Assembly (NCBI GenBank): GCA_040223615.1
Contig: JAVKFY010000071.1
Span: 12,500 to 76,499 of the forward strand
Direction: 5' to 3'
DNA length: 64,000 nt
Source of the DNA: JAVKFY01 sp040223615
GTDB lineage: Bacteria > Pseudomonadota > Alphaproteobacteria > GCA-2731375
In this document: positions 33,277 through 43,216 of the stretch, one piece after another
How positions within the stretch are numbered: position 1 is the stretch's first letter
Layout of the letters: every line of letters starts with the position of its first letter
Translations under genes and position numbers: made by a program
Notes under the pieces: model-generated
The model's database searches: none
What the model saw: the letters and a program-made list of their open reading frames with translations, nothing else
What the model was told of the DNA's origin: nothing

Positions 33277-34634
33277 ACATCGACGCCCTCCTCGCGAGAC
33301 CCGCGCGGGAGATCGCCGCTGCACAGGACGCCGCCCTGCGCCGGATGTTGGCGCTGTGCGAAGCAGGTCACCCTTACTACGGAAAACGCTGGGCCGAAGC
33401 TGGCATCGACGTGTCCCGGGTCTCTGGAACTGCGGCGCTTGCGCGACTACCGCTGACCTCGAAGGCCGACCTAATGGCCGATCCCGAGGCGTTCCGGCTC
33501 AGCTTGCCAGAGTTGCCGCTGGAGGAGCGCGCGCTGGCCGAGGTCATCCATACGACGGGCAGTACGGCGGAGCCCACGCCGATCTACAACACCACGCACG
33601 ATGTCCTGGGCTACATGCTCCAAGCCCGCTGCCTGGCCGCGATCGCAGGGATTGGCGAGAGGGACATCATCGCCAATCTCTTCCCGCTTACACCTGCACC
33701 AATGGGAGCGTTTCAGCGCTCCGGGCAGAACGCATCTGCGATAGGCGCGGCTATCGTGTCCACACTGCCGGGGGCACCGTTCGGCCGGTTCGATATCCAG
33801 CGATCGCTGGACGATGGCGTGCATCTGGTGGCGTTGCACCGTGCCAGCATTCTCTGGGGTGTTACCAGCTATGTACGACGCGTGCTCCTACGAGCCCTTG
33901 AAGTAGGTGCGGACTTCTCCAGCGTCCGCATGTGTGCGGTGACCGGCGAGGCGTCTTCGCCTGCCATGCGCGACGATCTGCGCCGGCTCATGAGAGAAGC
34001 GAAAGCGGCGGGCTGTACGGTGTTCGACCGTTACGGCTCGACAGAACTCGGCAGTTTGGCTCAATGCCAAGAGGACGGCGACTGGCACAACCCGGCACCC
34101 GACCTGCAGTTCCTCGAGGCGGTTGACCCCGAGACCGGCGCACGACTGCCCGACGGCGAGCGCGGCGCGCTGGCGCTCACGCACCTCGACCGGCGGGGCA
34201 CTGTGCTGGTTCGATTTGTCGTCGGTGACACGGTTGCCGTGGAGCGCTCTGCCTGTCCGAACTGTGGCCGTTACGGCGAGCGGGTGATTGGCCCCGTTGT
34301 GCGAACCAGGGACTTGGTGAAGGTGAAGGGGATGCTGATCAACCCGGCCGTGCTGTTGGACGCGCTGCAACAGGTGAGCGGCGTGGAGGATTTTCAGGTC
34401 GAGGTGGGTAAAGTCGATGGCAATGAGCTTGCGATGGACGAGGTGCTTCTGCGTATCGCGAGCCACCGGCCCGACCACGAAGCGCTGGCTGACGAGCTTG
34501 TAGCGGCGACAGCGGCCGTCGCCGGTGTGCGTCCGCGCGTGACGTTCGTTGCCGCGAGCGAGATCTACGATCCCACGCGGCAAACCAAGGCGAACCGCTT
34601 CATCGACAGGCGATCGAACGCATATGATGACTAG
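33273..34634 (+). CDS. Phenylacetate-CoA ligase-like AMP-forming enzyme
   Basis: Adenylate-forming acyl-CoA ligase of the PaaK group, 453 residues. The nucleotide loop is HTTGSTAEPTPIYN near residue 91, the adenine motif is FDRYGSTELGSLAQC, and a CPNCGRYGERV zinc-like pair precedes the hinge (TRDLVKVKGMLINPAVLLD), as is usual in this group. PaaK proteins are normally 430-450 residues, which fits. It is co-translated with the MaoC-like gene and followed after 18 bp by the isochorismatase-fold gene. The acid activated is unknown; phenylacetate itself is not implied, since no other paa genes are here. Confidence 0.87.
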   Translation: MNIDALLARPAREIAAAQDAALRRMLALCEAGHPYYGKRWAEAGIDVSRVSGTAALARLPLTSKADLMADPEAFRLSLPELPLEERALAEVIHTTGSTAEPTPIYNTTHDVLGYMLQARCLAAIAGIGERDIIANLFPLTPAPMGAFQRSGQNASAIGAAIVSTLPGAPFGRFDIQRSLDDGVHLVALHRASILWGVTSYVRRVLLRALEVGADFSSVRMCAVTGEASSPAMRDDLRRLMREAKAAGCTVFDRYGSTELGSLAQCQEDGDWHNPAPDLQFLEAVDPETGARLPDGERGALALTHLDRRGTVLVRFVVGDTVAVERSACPNCGRYGERVIGPVVRTRDLVKVKGMLINPAVLLDALQQVSGVEDFQVEVGKVDGNELAMDEVLLRIASHRPDHEALADELVAATAAVAGVRPRVTFVAASEIYDPTRQTKANRFIDRRSNAYDD

Positions 34635-34652
34635 TTCTGGAGGCTGCTGGCC

Positions 34653-35345
34653 ATGGATAGCTACGAGAGTCTGCTCGAGTTTTACAAGGGTCGTGGCTAT
34701 CGGACCCGTATCGGGTTCGGAGAGCATCCGGCTCTGATCGTGATCGACTTCAGCTATGGCTTCACCGCGAGCCGCGGCGGCTTTCCAGGCGGCGAGTTCG
34801 ATGCTGAGATCGCGCAGACAAATCGTCTGCTCAATGCGATGCGAGGACACTTTCCCGTATTCTTCACCACCATCGCTTACGACGATCCGGCCCGAGAAGG
34901 CGGCTGGTGGTGCGCCAAGGTCCCCTGGCTTGAGCAGTTCCGTCGGCCTACCGAGAGTATCGAGATCGATTCACGACTTGGTCGTCACGACGATGATGTG
35001 CTCTTGGTGAAACCCTACCCCTCTTCTTTCCATGGCACCCCGCTTGACGAGATGTTGCGCACCGCCGGCGTCGACACATTGGTCATCGCAGGCTGTACGA
35101 CCAGCGTATGTGTGCGCGCCACGGCACTCGACGCGATGCAGCACGGCTATCGTGCAATCGTCGCCGGAGACGCCGTCGGCGACCTGCATCCGCAACTGCA
35201 TGAGTTGCATCTCTGCGACCTCGACGCGCGGTATGCGGACGTGGTTTCCACGAATGATGTACTGCAGCACCTGGGTAGGCGGGATTCGCCCGAACCTGGG
35301 AGAGAATCGGTCATTGCATCACGCGATGCTTATTGCCGCTGCTGA
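34653..35345 (+). CDS. Isochorismatase-fold hydrolase, N-carbamoylsarcosine amidase-like
   Basis: Cysteine hydrolase of 230 residues. Catalytic residues: Asp32 (ALIVIDFSYGF), Lys120 (VLLVKPYPSSF) and Cys153 (AGCTTSVCVRATALDAMQHG). The GCTTSVCVRAT stretch and the long N-terminus (YKGRGYRTRIGFGEHPAL) are the pattern of N-carbamoylsarcosine amidase, which converts N-carbamoylsarcosine to sarcosine, CO2 and ammonia. A GGAGG site precedes the ATG. With HyuA/HyuB nearby this suggests the lower part of creatinine/N-methylhydantoin breakdown. Specificity cannot be proven from sequence alone. Confidence 0.83.
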   Translation: MDSYESLLEFYKGRGYRTRIGFGEHPALIVIDFSYGFTASRGGFPGGEFDAEIAQTNRLLNAMRGHFPVFFTTIAYDDPAREGGWWCAKVPWLEQFRRPTESIEIDSRLGRHDDDVLLVKPYPSSFHGTPLDEMLRTAGVDTLVIAGCTTSVCVRATALDAMQHGYRAIVAGDAVGDLHPQLHELHLCDLDARYADVVSTNDVLQHLGRRDSPEPGRESVIASRDAYCRC

Positions 35346-35406
35346 GCCGATTGTGACATTTGTGCTGCTCAGGTCTTGGGCTGATCTGCCGACAGCGATG
35401 CTCCTG

Positions 35407-36495
35407 CTACAACTCATGCGGGATCCGGCGGCCGTCCTTGTCGAACAGCAGCATGTCCTCGTCGCTGAAACCGATGCCGACTTCGTCGCCGGCGGCAACG
35501 TCGGCTCGTTCGGCGTAGCGCACGATGAGCGACTGCCCCTCGGCGACAGTGCCGTGCAGGAGTTGGGCCTCGCCGAGTTCCTCCACGAGGTCGACCCGCA
35601 TCGTTAGATCGGCGTCAGTGCCCGGGTGGGTCACGCGGATATGTTCCGGTCGTACGCCGAGCATGACCTCGCCATCCGCCGGCGGCGCGAAAGAGGCCGG
35701 GAGCGAAAAGACCGCATCGCCGACGTGGAACGTCGGCATGGCACCTTGCCCAGGCTCGACACGCGCCGGCAGAAGGTTGATGCGAGGCGAACCGAGGAAG
35801 GTGGCGACGAACAGGTTGTCTGGCCGTCGGTAAAGGTCGAGCGGTGCCCCGGCCTGCTCGACAGTGCCTTGGTTCAGCACGACAATCTTGTCGGCCAGGG
35901 TCATTGCCTCGGTCTGGTCGTGGGTCACGTAGATCGCGGTACTGCCAAGACGCCGGTGCAGCCGGGCGATCTCAAGGCGCATCTGCACCCGCAGGCTGGC
36001 GTCGAGATTGGACAGCGGCTCGTCGAACAAGAACACCTTGGGCTGGCGCACGATGGCGCGGCCGATGGCGACGCGCTGTCGCTGGCCGCCGGAAAGCTCG
36101 CGTGGCCGCCGGTCGAGCAGGTCCTCGATCTGCAGCGTGCGCGCCGCCGAGCGAACCCGCTCGTCGATAGTCTCCGCCGCGGTCCGGGCCAGTTTCAGGC
36201 CGAACGCCATGTTCCGGTAAACCGTCATGTGCGGGTAGAGCGCGTAGCTCTGGAACACCATGGAAACGCCGCGGTCGGCCGGGCGCACCTCGTTCATGCG
36301 CCGGCCGTCGATGGCGAGTTCGCCGCCGTCGATCTCTTCTAAGCCAGCGATCATGCGCAGGAGGGTGGACTTGCCGCAGCCCGAGGGGCCGACCAGGACG
36401 CAGAACTCGCCGGAGCGGACGGTGAGGTCGACGCCGCGGACCGCTTCGACATCGCCGAAGCGTTTGGTCAGGCCGGAAAGGACGACGTCGACCAT
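35407..36495 (-). CDS. Sugar ABC transporter ATP-binding protein, UgpC/MalK-type
   Basis: MalK/UgpC-class ATPase, 362 residues: Walker A GPSGCGKST at about 36-44, signature LSGGQRQRVAIGRAI, Walker B VFLFDEPLSNLDASLR and the Q-loop region VFQSYALYPHMTVYRNMAFG, followed by a C-terminal TOBE-type regulatory domain (LGVRPEHIRVT). It is the last gene of a seven-gene minus-strand operon that also encodes glucosylglycerol-phosphate synthase-like, phosphatase and glycerol-3-phosphate dehydrogenase proteins. The proposed role is GgtA, which energises compatible-solute re-uptake. This is by context only. Confidence 0.92.
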   Translation of the reverse strand: MVDVVLSGLTKRFGDVEAVRGVDLTVRSGEFCVLVGPSGCGKSTLLRMIAGLEEIDGGELAIDGRRMNEVRPADRGVSMVFQSYALYPHMTVYRNMAFGLKLARTAAETIDERVRSAARTLQIEDLLDRRPRELSGGQRQRVAIGRAIVRQPKVFLFDEPLSNLDASLRVQMRLEIARLHRRLGSTAIYVTHDQTEAMTLADKIVVLNQGTVEQAGAPLDLYRRPDNLFVATFLGSPRINLLPARVEPGQGAMPTFHVGDAVFSLPASFAPPADGEVMLGVRPEHIRVTHPGTDADLTMRVDLVEELGEAQLLHGTVAEGQSLIVRYAERADVAAGDEVGIGFSDEDMLLFDKDGRRIPHEL

Positions 36496-36498
36496 GGC

Positions 36499-37323
36499 TC
36501 AGCCCTTTACCGCGCCGGCGGTGAGCCCGGCGACGATGCGGCGCTGGAACACCAGCACCAACACGATCAGCGGCACCGTCACGATCACCGACGCGGCCAT
36601 GATGCGGCCCCAGGGCACCTCGAATTCGCTACCGCCGGTGATCAGCGCGATGGCGACCGGCACGGTGCGCTGCTCGTTGGTCAGCGTGAAGGTGAGCGCG
36701 AACAGGAACTCGTTCCAGGCGACGATGAAGGCGAGCAGGCCGGTGGTCACCATCGCCGGCCACATCAGCGGCATGAACACCTGGGTCAGCAGGGTCCACG
36801 GGCCCGCGCCGTCGAGGATCGCGGCCTCCTCCACGTCGCGCGGCAAGTCGCGGATGAACGCGGTCAACACCCACACCGTGAACGGCAGCGTGAAGATCAG
36901 GTAGGACAGCACCAGGCCGCCGAGGTTGTTGTAGAGCCCGACGGCGCGCACCAGTTCGAACATGCCGGAGAGCACCGCGACCTGCGGGAACATCGATACC
37001 GACAGGATCGCGAACAACAGGTGACGCCGACCGGCGAAGCGCATCCGGCCCAGCGCCATCGCCGCGGTCAGCCCCAGAAACAGCGACAGCGCCACCACGG
37101 CGACCGAGACCATGATCGAGTTGGCGATGTTCAGTGCGAAAGGCTGCTCGGCAAAGATCGCAACGTAGTTGTCGAGGTCGAGATGGCGCGGCACGTAGTC
37201 GACCTCGAACAGCGACGGTCCGGCCTTCATCGAGGTGACGATGGCGTAGTAGAGCGGGAACAGCAGGTAGAACAGGATCGCCGCGACCAATGCCGCGAAG
37301 CCGATCTGGCGCAGCCGGCGCAT
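36499..37323 (-). CDS. Sugar ABC transporter permease, MalG-type
   Basis: 274-residue permease with six predicted helices. The conserved cytoplasmic EAA loop reads VEEAAILDGAGPWTLLTQVFMPLMWPAMVT, with the G at the usual place. The C-terminal residues TAGAVKG match the common MalG ending. It overlaps the preceding permease gene by one base (TGATG). It would pair with the MalF-type partner. Context makes it a GgtD-like component of a glucosylglycerol or sucrose/trehalose importer. Confidence 0.91.
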   Translation of the reverse strand: MRRLRQIGFAALVAAILFYLLFPLYYAIVTSMKAGPSLFEVDYVPRHLDLDNYVAIFAEQPFALNIANSIMVSVAVVALSLFLGLTAAMALGRMRFAGRRHLLFAILSVSMFPQVAVLSGMFELVRAVGLYNNLGGLVLSYLIFTLPFTVWVLTAFIRDLPRDVEEAAILDGAGPWTLLTQVFMPLMWPAMVTTGLLAFIVAWNEFLFALTFTLTNEQRTVPVAIALITGGSEFEVPWGRIMAASVIVTVPLIVLVLVFQRRIVAGLTAGAVKG

Positions 37324-38234
37324 CAGGCCGCCTCTCGGGTCGCATCGGCGCGCACCGCGACCAGGTAGAGCGCGGTCAGCACGGCGATGATCATGAACAG
37401 CAAGGTCGCGGCGGCCGAGCCGTAGCCGACGTCCTGGAAGTCAACCAGCTGTTGGCGGGTGTAGACCGACATGGTCATCGTCGCCGCCGCGTTGCCGGTC
37501 ATGACGTAGACGACGTCGAACACGCGGAAGGCGTCGAGCAGGCGGAAGGTGACGGCGACGATCAGCGCTGGCTTGATCAGCGGCAGGGTGACGCCGAAGA
37601 ACACCTTGATCGGGTGGATGCCATCGACGCGCGCCGCCTCGTAGCAATCGCGCGGCAGCATCTGCAGCGCCGCCAGCACCAGCAGGGCGACGAAGGGCGT
37701 GGTCTTCCACACGTCGACCATGATCACCGAGAACAGCGCCAGGTTCGGCTCGGCGGTCCAGGCGATGTTCTGCGAGATCAGGCCGAGACTGGCGAGCGCG
37801 TCGTTGATGACACCGAACTGGTCGTGCAGCATCCACTGCCACATCTTCGCCGACACCACCGTCGGGATCGCCCAAGGCACCAGCACGGCGGCACGGAACA
37901 GCCCACGGCCAGGGAAGCTGGCGTGCATCACCAGCGCGATGGCGACGCCGAGCACGGTCTCCAGCGCCACCGAGGCAACGGCGAAGACCAGCGTGTTCCA
38001 CACCGAAGTCCACCATTGCGGATCGGTCAGCAGCCCGTACCATTCGCCATCATCGTCGACGAGAAAGTTCTCCAACCCGACAAACGCGGTGTTGCCGAGG
38101 TCGGAGAGCGAGGCATCGGTGAGGCCGAACCAGATGGTGCGCGCCAGAGGCCATAGCGCGACCACCAGCAAGGCAAGAAGCATCGGGCTGAGGAACAGCC
38201 ACGCGGTCAGGACGCGGCGTGCGGCCGGTCGCAT
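37323..38234 (-). CDS. Sugar ABC transporter permease, MalF-type
   Basis: 303-residue permease. Helices include AWLFLSPMLLALLVVALWPL near the N-terminus, and the EAA-type loop appears as YEAARVDGIHPIKVFFGVTLPLIKPALIV. The product lacks the long periplasmic loop of enterobacterial MalF, like most CUT1 permeases. It starts 15 bp after the binding-protein stop without an intervening stem-loop, in contrast to four other importers in this window. Proposed GgtC-like role by context. Confidence 0.91.
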   Translation of the reverse strand: MRPAARRVLTAWLFLSPMLLALLVVALWPLARTIWFGLTDASLSDLGNTAFVGLENFLVDDDGEWYGLLTDPQWWTSVWNTLVFAVASVALETVLGVAIALVMHASFPGRGLFRAAVLVPWAIPTVVSAKMWQWMLHDQFGVINDALASLGLISQNIAWTAEPNLALFSVIMVDVWKTTPFVALLVLAALQMLPRDCYEAARVDGIHPIKVFFGVTLPLIKPALIVAVTFRLLDAFRVFDVVYVMTGNAAATMTMSVYTRQQLVDFQDVGYGSAAATLLFMIIAVLTALYLVAVRADATREAA

Positions 38235-38249
38235 CGGCGGCGCCGGCCG

Positions 38250-39509
<1,260 letters not shown>

Positions 39510-39530
39510 TGTTGGCGTCCTCCCGCAGGT

Positions 39531-41051
39531 TCACTCCGCCGCGACCAGGCTCCTTGGTACGTCCGGCTTCGATTTCGGCTTGATCTCGTCGAACCGGTCC
39601 ATCACGTGGCGGGCCCAGTGTGCGACGTCGTAATGCCGCACGCCGTCGCGCAATCGCTGCATGCGCTCGCGTTGCTCGCCCGGGCTCATGCCCAGCGCCT
39701 GATCGATCGCGGCGTCCATGGAGCGATGCGAGTAAGGGTTGGTCAGCACCGCGTTCGGCAACTCCACCGCCGCGCCGGCGAATTCCGACAGCACCAGCAC
39801 GCCTTGCTCGTCGGCGCGCGTGGCACAGAACTCCTTGGCCACCAGGTTCAGGCCATCGCGCAACGGGGCGATCCAGCAGATGTCGGCGGCACGGTAGTAG
39901 GCGACGAGCTCCTCGAACGGGATCGCGGTGGTGAACAGGATGATCGGCTGCCAATCGAGATTGCCGTAGCGGCCGTTGATCCGGCCGACCAGCGCCTCGA
40001 TGTCGCGTTGCGCCTTGCGATAGACGGTCATGTTGGTGTTCGACGACACCGAGGTGACCATCAAGGTGATCTGATCACGCAACTCGGGCCGGCGTTCGAG
40101 CAGCCGCTCGTACGACTCCAGCATCTCGCGGGTGCCCTTGGTGTAGTCGGTGCGACCGACCGAGACGATCAGCCGGCGGCCGTCCAGCGCCTCGCGGATC
40201 TCGGCGACCTTGGCGTCGGTCGCCGGCAACTGCATGAGTTCGTCGATGTAGTCGGCGTTGGTCCCGACCGGAAAGGCGTCGATGTTGACGGTGTGGCCCC
40301 GGTGGCGGATGCGGGTCGGCACGCTCGGCTCCGACAGCGCCATGCCGGTCGGCGACATGCCGTCCTCGGTCTCGACCGTCTGCGTGATCTCGACGCCGAA
40401 CAGGCTGCGCGCGGTGGCCACGAAGTTGGCGGCGTAGCGCGGAATGTGGAAGCCGACGAGGTCGCACTTCAGCAGGCTGTCCATGATCTCGGTGCGCCAG
40501 GGCAGCACGTTGAACACGTCGGGCGCCGGGAACGGCGTGTGGTGGAAGAAGGCGATGCGCGCGTTCGGCTTGATCTGGCGCAGATAGGTCGGCACCAGCC
40601 ACAGATTGTAGTCGTGGATCCAGATCAGGGCGTCGTCGGCCGCCTCCGCCGCCGCGGCTTCCGCGAACAGCCAGTTCACCTCGCGATAGGTCGGCCAGTC
40701 GACCGGCTCGTAGTCATAGGTCTCCGGGAAGCTGTGCAGGATCGGCCATAGCGCCTCCTTGGAGGTCACGTGGTAGAAGCTCTTCACCTGCTGTGGCGTC
40801 AGTGGCAGGCGCGAGACGTTGTACTCGCCGACGGTGTCGCTGACGGTGACGACACGCTGGAACGTCTCGAGATGCTTGGCCTTGACCTGGGTCCAGGCGA
40901 CCCAGGCGCCACGGTCGATCTCGCCGAAGAAACTCTTCAGCGTCGGCACGATCCCGTTCGGGCTCCGGTGCGGGCGATAGAGTGTCTTGCCGTCTTCGAC
41001 CACCTCTTCCATGGGCTGGCGGTGGTAGACGATGACGAGGTCCGATTTCAC
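39531..41051 (-). CDS. ggpS: Glucosylglycerol-phosphate synthase-like GT20 glycosyltransferase
   Basis: GT20-family retaining glycosyltransferase, 506 residues from a GTG overlapping the phosphatase stop (GTGA). The N-terminus DLVIVYHRQPMEEVVEDGK and SPNGIVPTLKSFFGE is what I recall of cyanobacterial GgpS proteins. Trehalose-6-phosphate synthase OtsA instead begins with a VVVSNR...GGL pattern. Later GT-B landmarks are conserved (IHDYNLWLVPTYLR, FFHHTPFPAPDVF, and ALRDGLNLVAKEF in the nucleotide-sugar domain). The predicted reaction is ADP-glucose plus sn-glycerol-3-phosphate to glucosylglycerol-phosphate. The adjacent G3P dehydrogenase and HAD phosphatase genes support this over trehalose synthesis. 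Confidence 0.82.
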   Translation of the reverse strand: MKSDLVIVYHRQPMEEVVEDGKTLYRPHRSPNGIVPTLKSFFGEIDRGAWVAWTQVKAKHLETFQRVVTVSDTVGEYNVSRLPLTPQQVKSFYHVTSKEALWPILHSFPETYDYEPVDWPTYREVNWLFAEAAAAEAADDALIWIHDYNLWLVPTYLRQIKPNARIAFFHHTPFPAPDVFNVLPWRTEIMDSLLKCDLVGFHIPRYAANFVATARSLFGVEITQTVETEDGMSPTGMALSEPSVPTRIRHRGHTVNIDAFPVGTNADYIDELMQLPATDAKVAEIREALDGRRLIVSVGRTDYTKGTREMLESYERLLERRPELRDQITLMVTSVSSNTNMTVYRKAQRDIEALVGRINGRYGNLDWQPIILFTTAIPFEELVAYYRAADICWIAPLRDGLNLVAKEFCATRADEQGVLVLSEFAGAAVELPNAVLTNPYSHRSMDAAIDQALGMSPGEQRERMQRLRDGVRHYDVAHWARHVMDRFDEIKPKSKPDVPRSLVAAE

Positions 41052-41785
41052 GCGGCGTACTCCGAAAGCAGTTCAAGGTGGTCGATGGCTTCGAGGATGC
41101 CGGCGGCGCCCGCGCCGGCACTGCGGTAGACAGACGGCAGATCCTGCAGGCATTGGATCAGCGCCGGTTCGCTGTTCGATACCGCGACGCCCTTCAGGCC
41201 GGTCTGGAACAGCGACAGGTCATTCAGCGTGTCGCCGGCGACCAGCACGCGCTCACGGTCGAGAGCGAGATGCTCGATGAGCCGCAGCAGCGTCGGGCCC
41301 TTGGCGACGCCACGCGGCAGCACGTCGAGAAAGCGCTCGGCGGAGATCAGCACATCGAATCCCTGCGCCTCGATCTGCGGTACCAGTGCGCGATCGAACC
41401 TGTCCGGGTCATAGTCGTAGCTGACCCGGTAGCGGAACGGCGTCGGCTGCAGGCTCAGCCCAGGCGTGCGGTCCAGCATCTCGCGGACCTGCTCGCCACG
41501 GTCGGACCAGCGCCGAGCAATCTCTGCCTCAACCGCCTGCAATGGCGACATCTCGCGGCCCTCGGCCACGCTGGTGCCGACGTCTCCGATCACGTAGTCC
41601 GGCCATGGCACGTTGGTGTCGCGGCATAGGCCGCGAATGAACGGCAGGTCGCGGCCGGTGACGAAGATCAGCAGCAGTTCGTCGCGGCGAGTCTCGACCA
41701 GGTCATAGAGTTCCGCCCGCGCCGGCAAGGTGCCGCCCAGGAAGGTGCCGTCCAGATCGGTCGCCAGAATCAACTTCGCGGTCAT
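41048..41785 (-). CDS. HAD-IIB phosphatase, probable glucosylglycerol-phosphate phosphatase
   Basis: HAD-superfamily phosphatase of 245 residues, subclass IIB (sucrose-phosphatase/trehalose-phosphatase-like). The catalytic DxD is Asp10 and Asp12 (LATDLDGTFLGG), motif II is FVTGRD, and the acidic motif is VAGDTLNDLSLF; RGVAKGPTLLRLIEHL supplies the conserved lysine. It overlaps gpsA (ATGA) upstream and the GT20 gene downstream (GTGA), so the three are co-translated. By position it should remove the phosphate from the GT20 product. In several gammaproteobacteria a HAD domain is fused to the N-terminus of the synthase (GgpPS); here the two are separate. Confidence 0.82.
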   Translation of the reverse strand: MTAKLILATDLDGTFLGGTLPARAELYDLVETRRDELLLIFVTGRDLPFIRGLCRDTNVPWPDYVIGDVGTSVAEGREMSPLQAVEAEIARRWSDRGEQVREMLDRTPGLSLQPTPFRYRVSYDYDPDRFDRALVPQIEAQGFDVLISAERFLDVLPRGVAKGPTLLRLIEHLALDRERVLVAGDTLNDLSLFQTGLKGVAVSNSEPALIQCLQDLPSVYRSAGAGAAGILEAIDHLELLSEYAA

Positions 41786-42987
41786 CGCGTCAGCGCCTCG
41801 ACCCGCGCCTCGATCTCGTCCGACGACGCCGGATGCGGCAACTCGACATCCAGCGCCTTCGGTTCCGCGCGCAGCGGACGGCCAAGCAGGGCCGCCAGCG
41901 CGTCCGCGACGCTGATGTCGCCATCGAGCACGGCGCGAACCGCCTCGCAGATCGGCATCTCGATGCCGTGGCGACGCGCCAGGTCGGTGACCGAGGTGGC
42001 GTTGGCGACGCCCTCAACCACCTGCGCCTTGCCGGCGAGGATCTCGGCCACGCTGGCGCCACGGCCGAGTGCCAGACCGAAAGACATGTTGCGCGACTGC
42101 TCGCTGGAACAGGTCAAAAGCAGGTCGCCGATGCCAGCCAGGCCCGTCACCGTCTCGCGCCGGCCGCCCAGCGCTTCGGCCAGGCTTTTCATTTCCTCCA
42201 GGCCGCGGGTAATCAGCGCCGCGCGCGTGTTGGAGCGGAAACCGAGTCCCGTCGCCACACCACAGGCGATCGCCAGCACGTTCTTCACCGCGCCGCCAAT
42301 CTCCACGCCGATTACGTCGTCGGAGACATAGGGACGGAAGGTCGCCGTGCCGAGCGCCAGCGCGGTCCGCGCCGCCAGCGAGTTCTCCGACGTGCCGTTG
42401 TTTGCGTCCGCCGAGGCCACGGTGATCGCGGTCGGCATGCCGGCCGCCACCTCTTCCGCGAAGGTCGGCCCCGACAGCACGGCCAGCGGCCGGCCCGGCA
42501 TCGCCTCCTCGACGACGTCGCTCATCAGCTTGCCGGTGCCGCGCTCCACGCCCTTGGCGCAGATCAACACCGGTACACCGACGGCCAGGCAGCTGTGGAC
42601 GCACGCGGCCATGTCGCGCAGGAACTGCGACGGCACCACGAGCAGGACGAGGTCGGCTTCGGCGACGGCCTCGCTGAGGTCCACGGTTGCCCTGACCGCG
42701 CTCGGCACCCGCCGCTGCGGCAGGAAGGTCGCGTTCTCGCCGCTGGCGGCAATCGCCGACACAACCTCCGGCTCACGCGCCCACAGTCGGACGCGCCGCC
42801 CGGCGCTCGCCGCCGTGATCGCCAGCGCCGTGCCCCACGCACCAGCGCCGACCACAGCAATATTCTCGAATTCATCCTCCAGAAGAACGCCATTGACGTC
42901 CTCCTCGGTCGATTGGTTTACCATCATCCCCTTGGCACGGTGTGCCGGACGGACGCGCGGCAAGATCGCCGGCGCGTCATCAGCCAT
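41782..42987 (-). CDS. gpsA: NAD(P)-dependent glycerol-3-phosphate dehydrogenase
   Basis: Converts dihydroxyacetone phosphate to sn-glycerol-3-phosphate. The Rossmann motif VVGAGAWGTALA, LVVPSQFLRD, ICAKGVERGTGKL, LSGPTFAEEVA and the catalytic-lysine region GGAVKNVLAIACG are all classic GpsA features. About 40 residues precede the Rossmann motif, which is long for the family, so the true start may be one of two tandem ATGs at codons 21-22 (42927 or 42924). First gene of the seven-gene operon. A dedicated copy here would supply the glycerol-3-phosphate acceptor for the GT20 synthase; whether a housekeeping copy exists elsewhere is not visible. Confidence 0.9.
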   Translation of the reverse strand: MADDAPAILPRVRPAHRAKGMMVNQSTEEDVNGVLLEDEFENIAVVGAGAWGTALAITAASAGRRVRLWAREPEVVSAIAASGENATFLPQRRVPSAVRATVDLSEAVAEADLVLLVVPSQFLRDMAACVHSCLAVGVPVLICAKGVERGTGKLMSDVVEEAMPGRPLAVLSGPTFAEEVAAGMPTAITVASADANNGTSENSLAARTALALGTATFRPYVSDDVIGVEIGGAVKNVLAIACGVATGLGFRSNTRAALITRGLEEMKSLAEALGGRRETVTGLAGIGDLLLTCSSEQSRNMSFGLALGRGASVAEILAGKAQVVEGVANATSVTDLARRHGIEMPICEAVRAVLDGDISVADALAALLGRPLRAEPKALDVELPHPASSDEIEARVEALTR

Positions 42988-43037
42988 CAGGCAAAGGCGG
43001 ACCGGTTCGTTCCGTCCTTCGCAACATTATCTCAATG

Positions 43038-43060
43038 GCGACGCCGTGAAGTCACGTCGC
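43038..43060. promoter_or_regulatory. Inverted repeat in the gpsA/GH13 divergent promoter
   Basis: GCGAC-GCC-GTGA-AG-TCAC-GTCGC forms a broken inverted repeat (9 paired bases with a 3-nt bulge) within the 229-bp gap between two divergent start codons. The side nearer the glucosidase gene is A/T-rich (AAAATTAAACAAATT), as expected for a promoter. An operator for osmotic or carbon control could lie here, but the evidence is only the repeat itself. Confidence 0.25.
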
Positions 43061-43216
43061 ACGATGGCGTGTCCCGAATCTTGATTGGTGGACAAGGATA
43101 CAGGGTCGTGCGTTGAATTTCCACCCCCAACCCCGTTATGCTTGCCATCAGGTGACGAAAATTAAACAAATTCAGCTATTTGGGAGAGAGGCCAGTCCGC
43201 CGGAACGGAGTTCGAT

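Noticed and set aside
35320..35406. CTGAGC...GCTCAG repeat after the isochorismatase-fold gene as a terminator
   Set aside because: Six-base arms with a loop of about 19 nt and no T-tract are too weak to call.
39531..41785. Reading the GT20/HAD pair as trehalose synthesis (OtsA/OtsB)
   Set aside because: The GT20 N-terminus has the YHRQP...SPNGIVPTLKSFF pattern rather than the OtsA one, and gpsA is co-translated, so glucosylglycerol-phosphate synthesis is favoured; trehalose is kept only as a less likely alternative.
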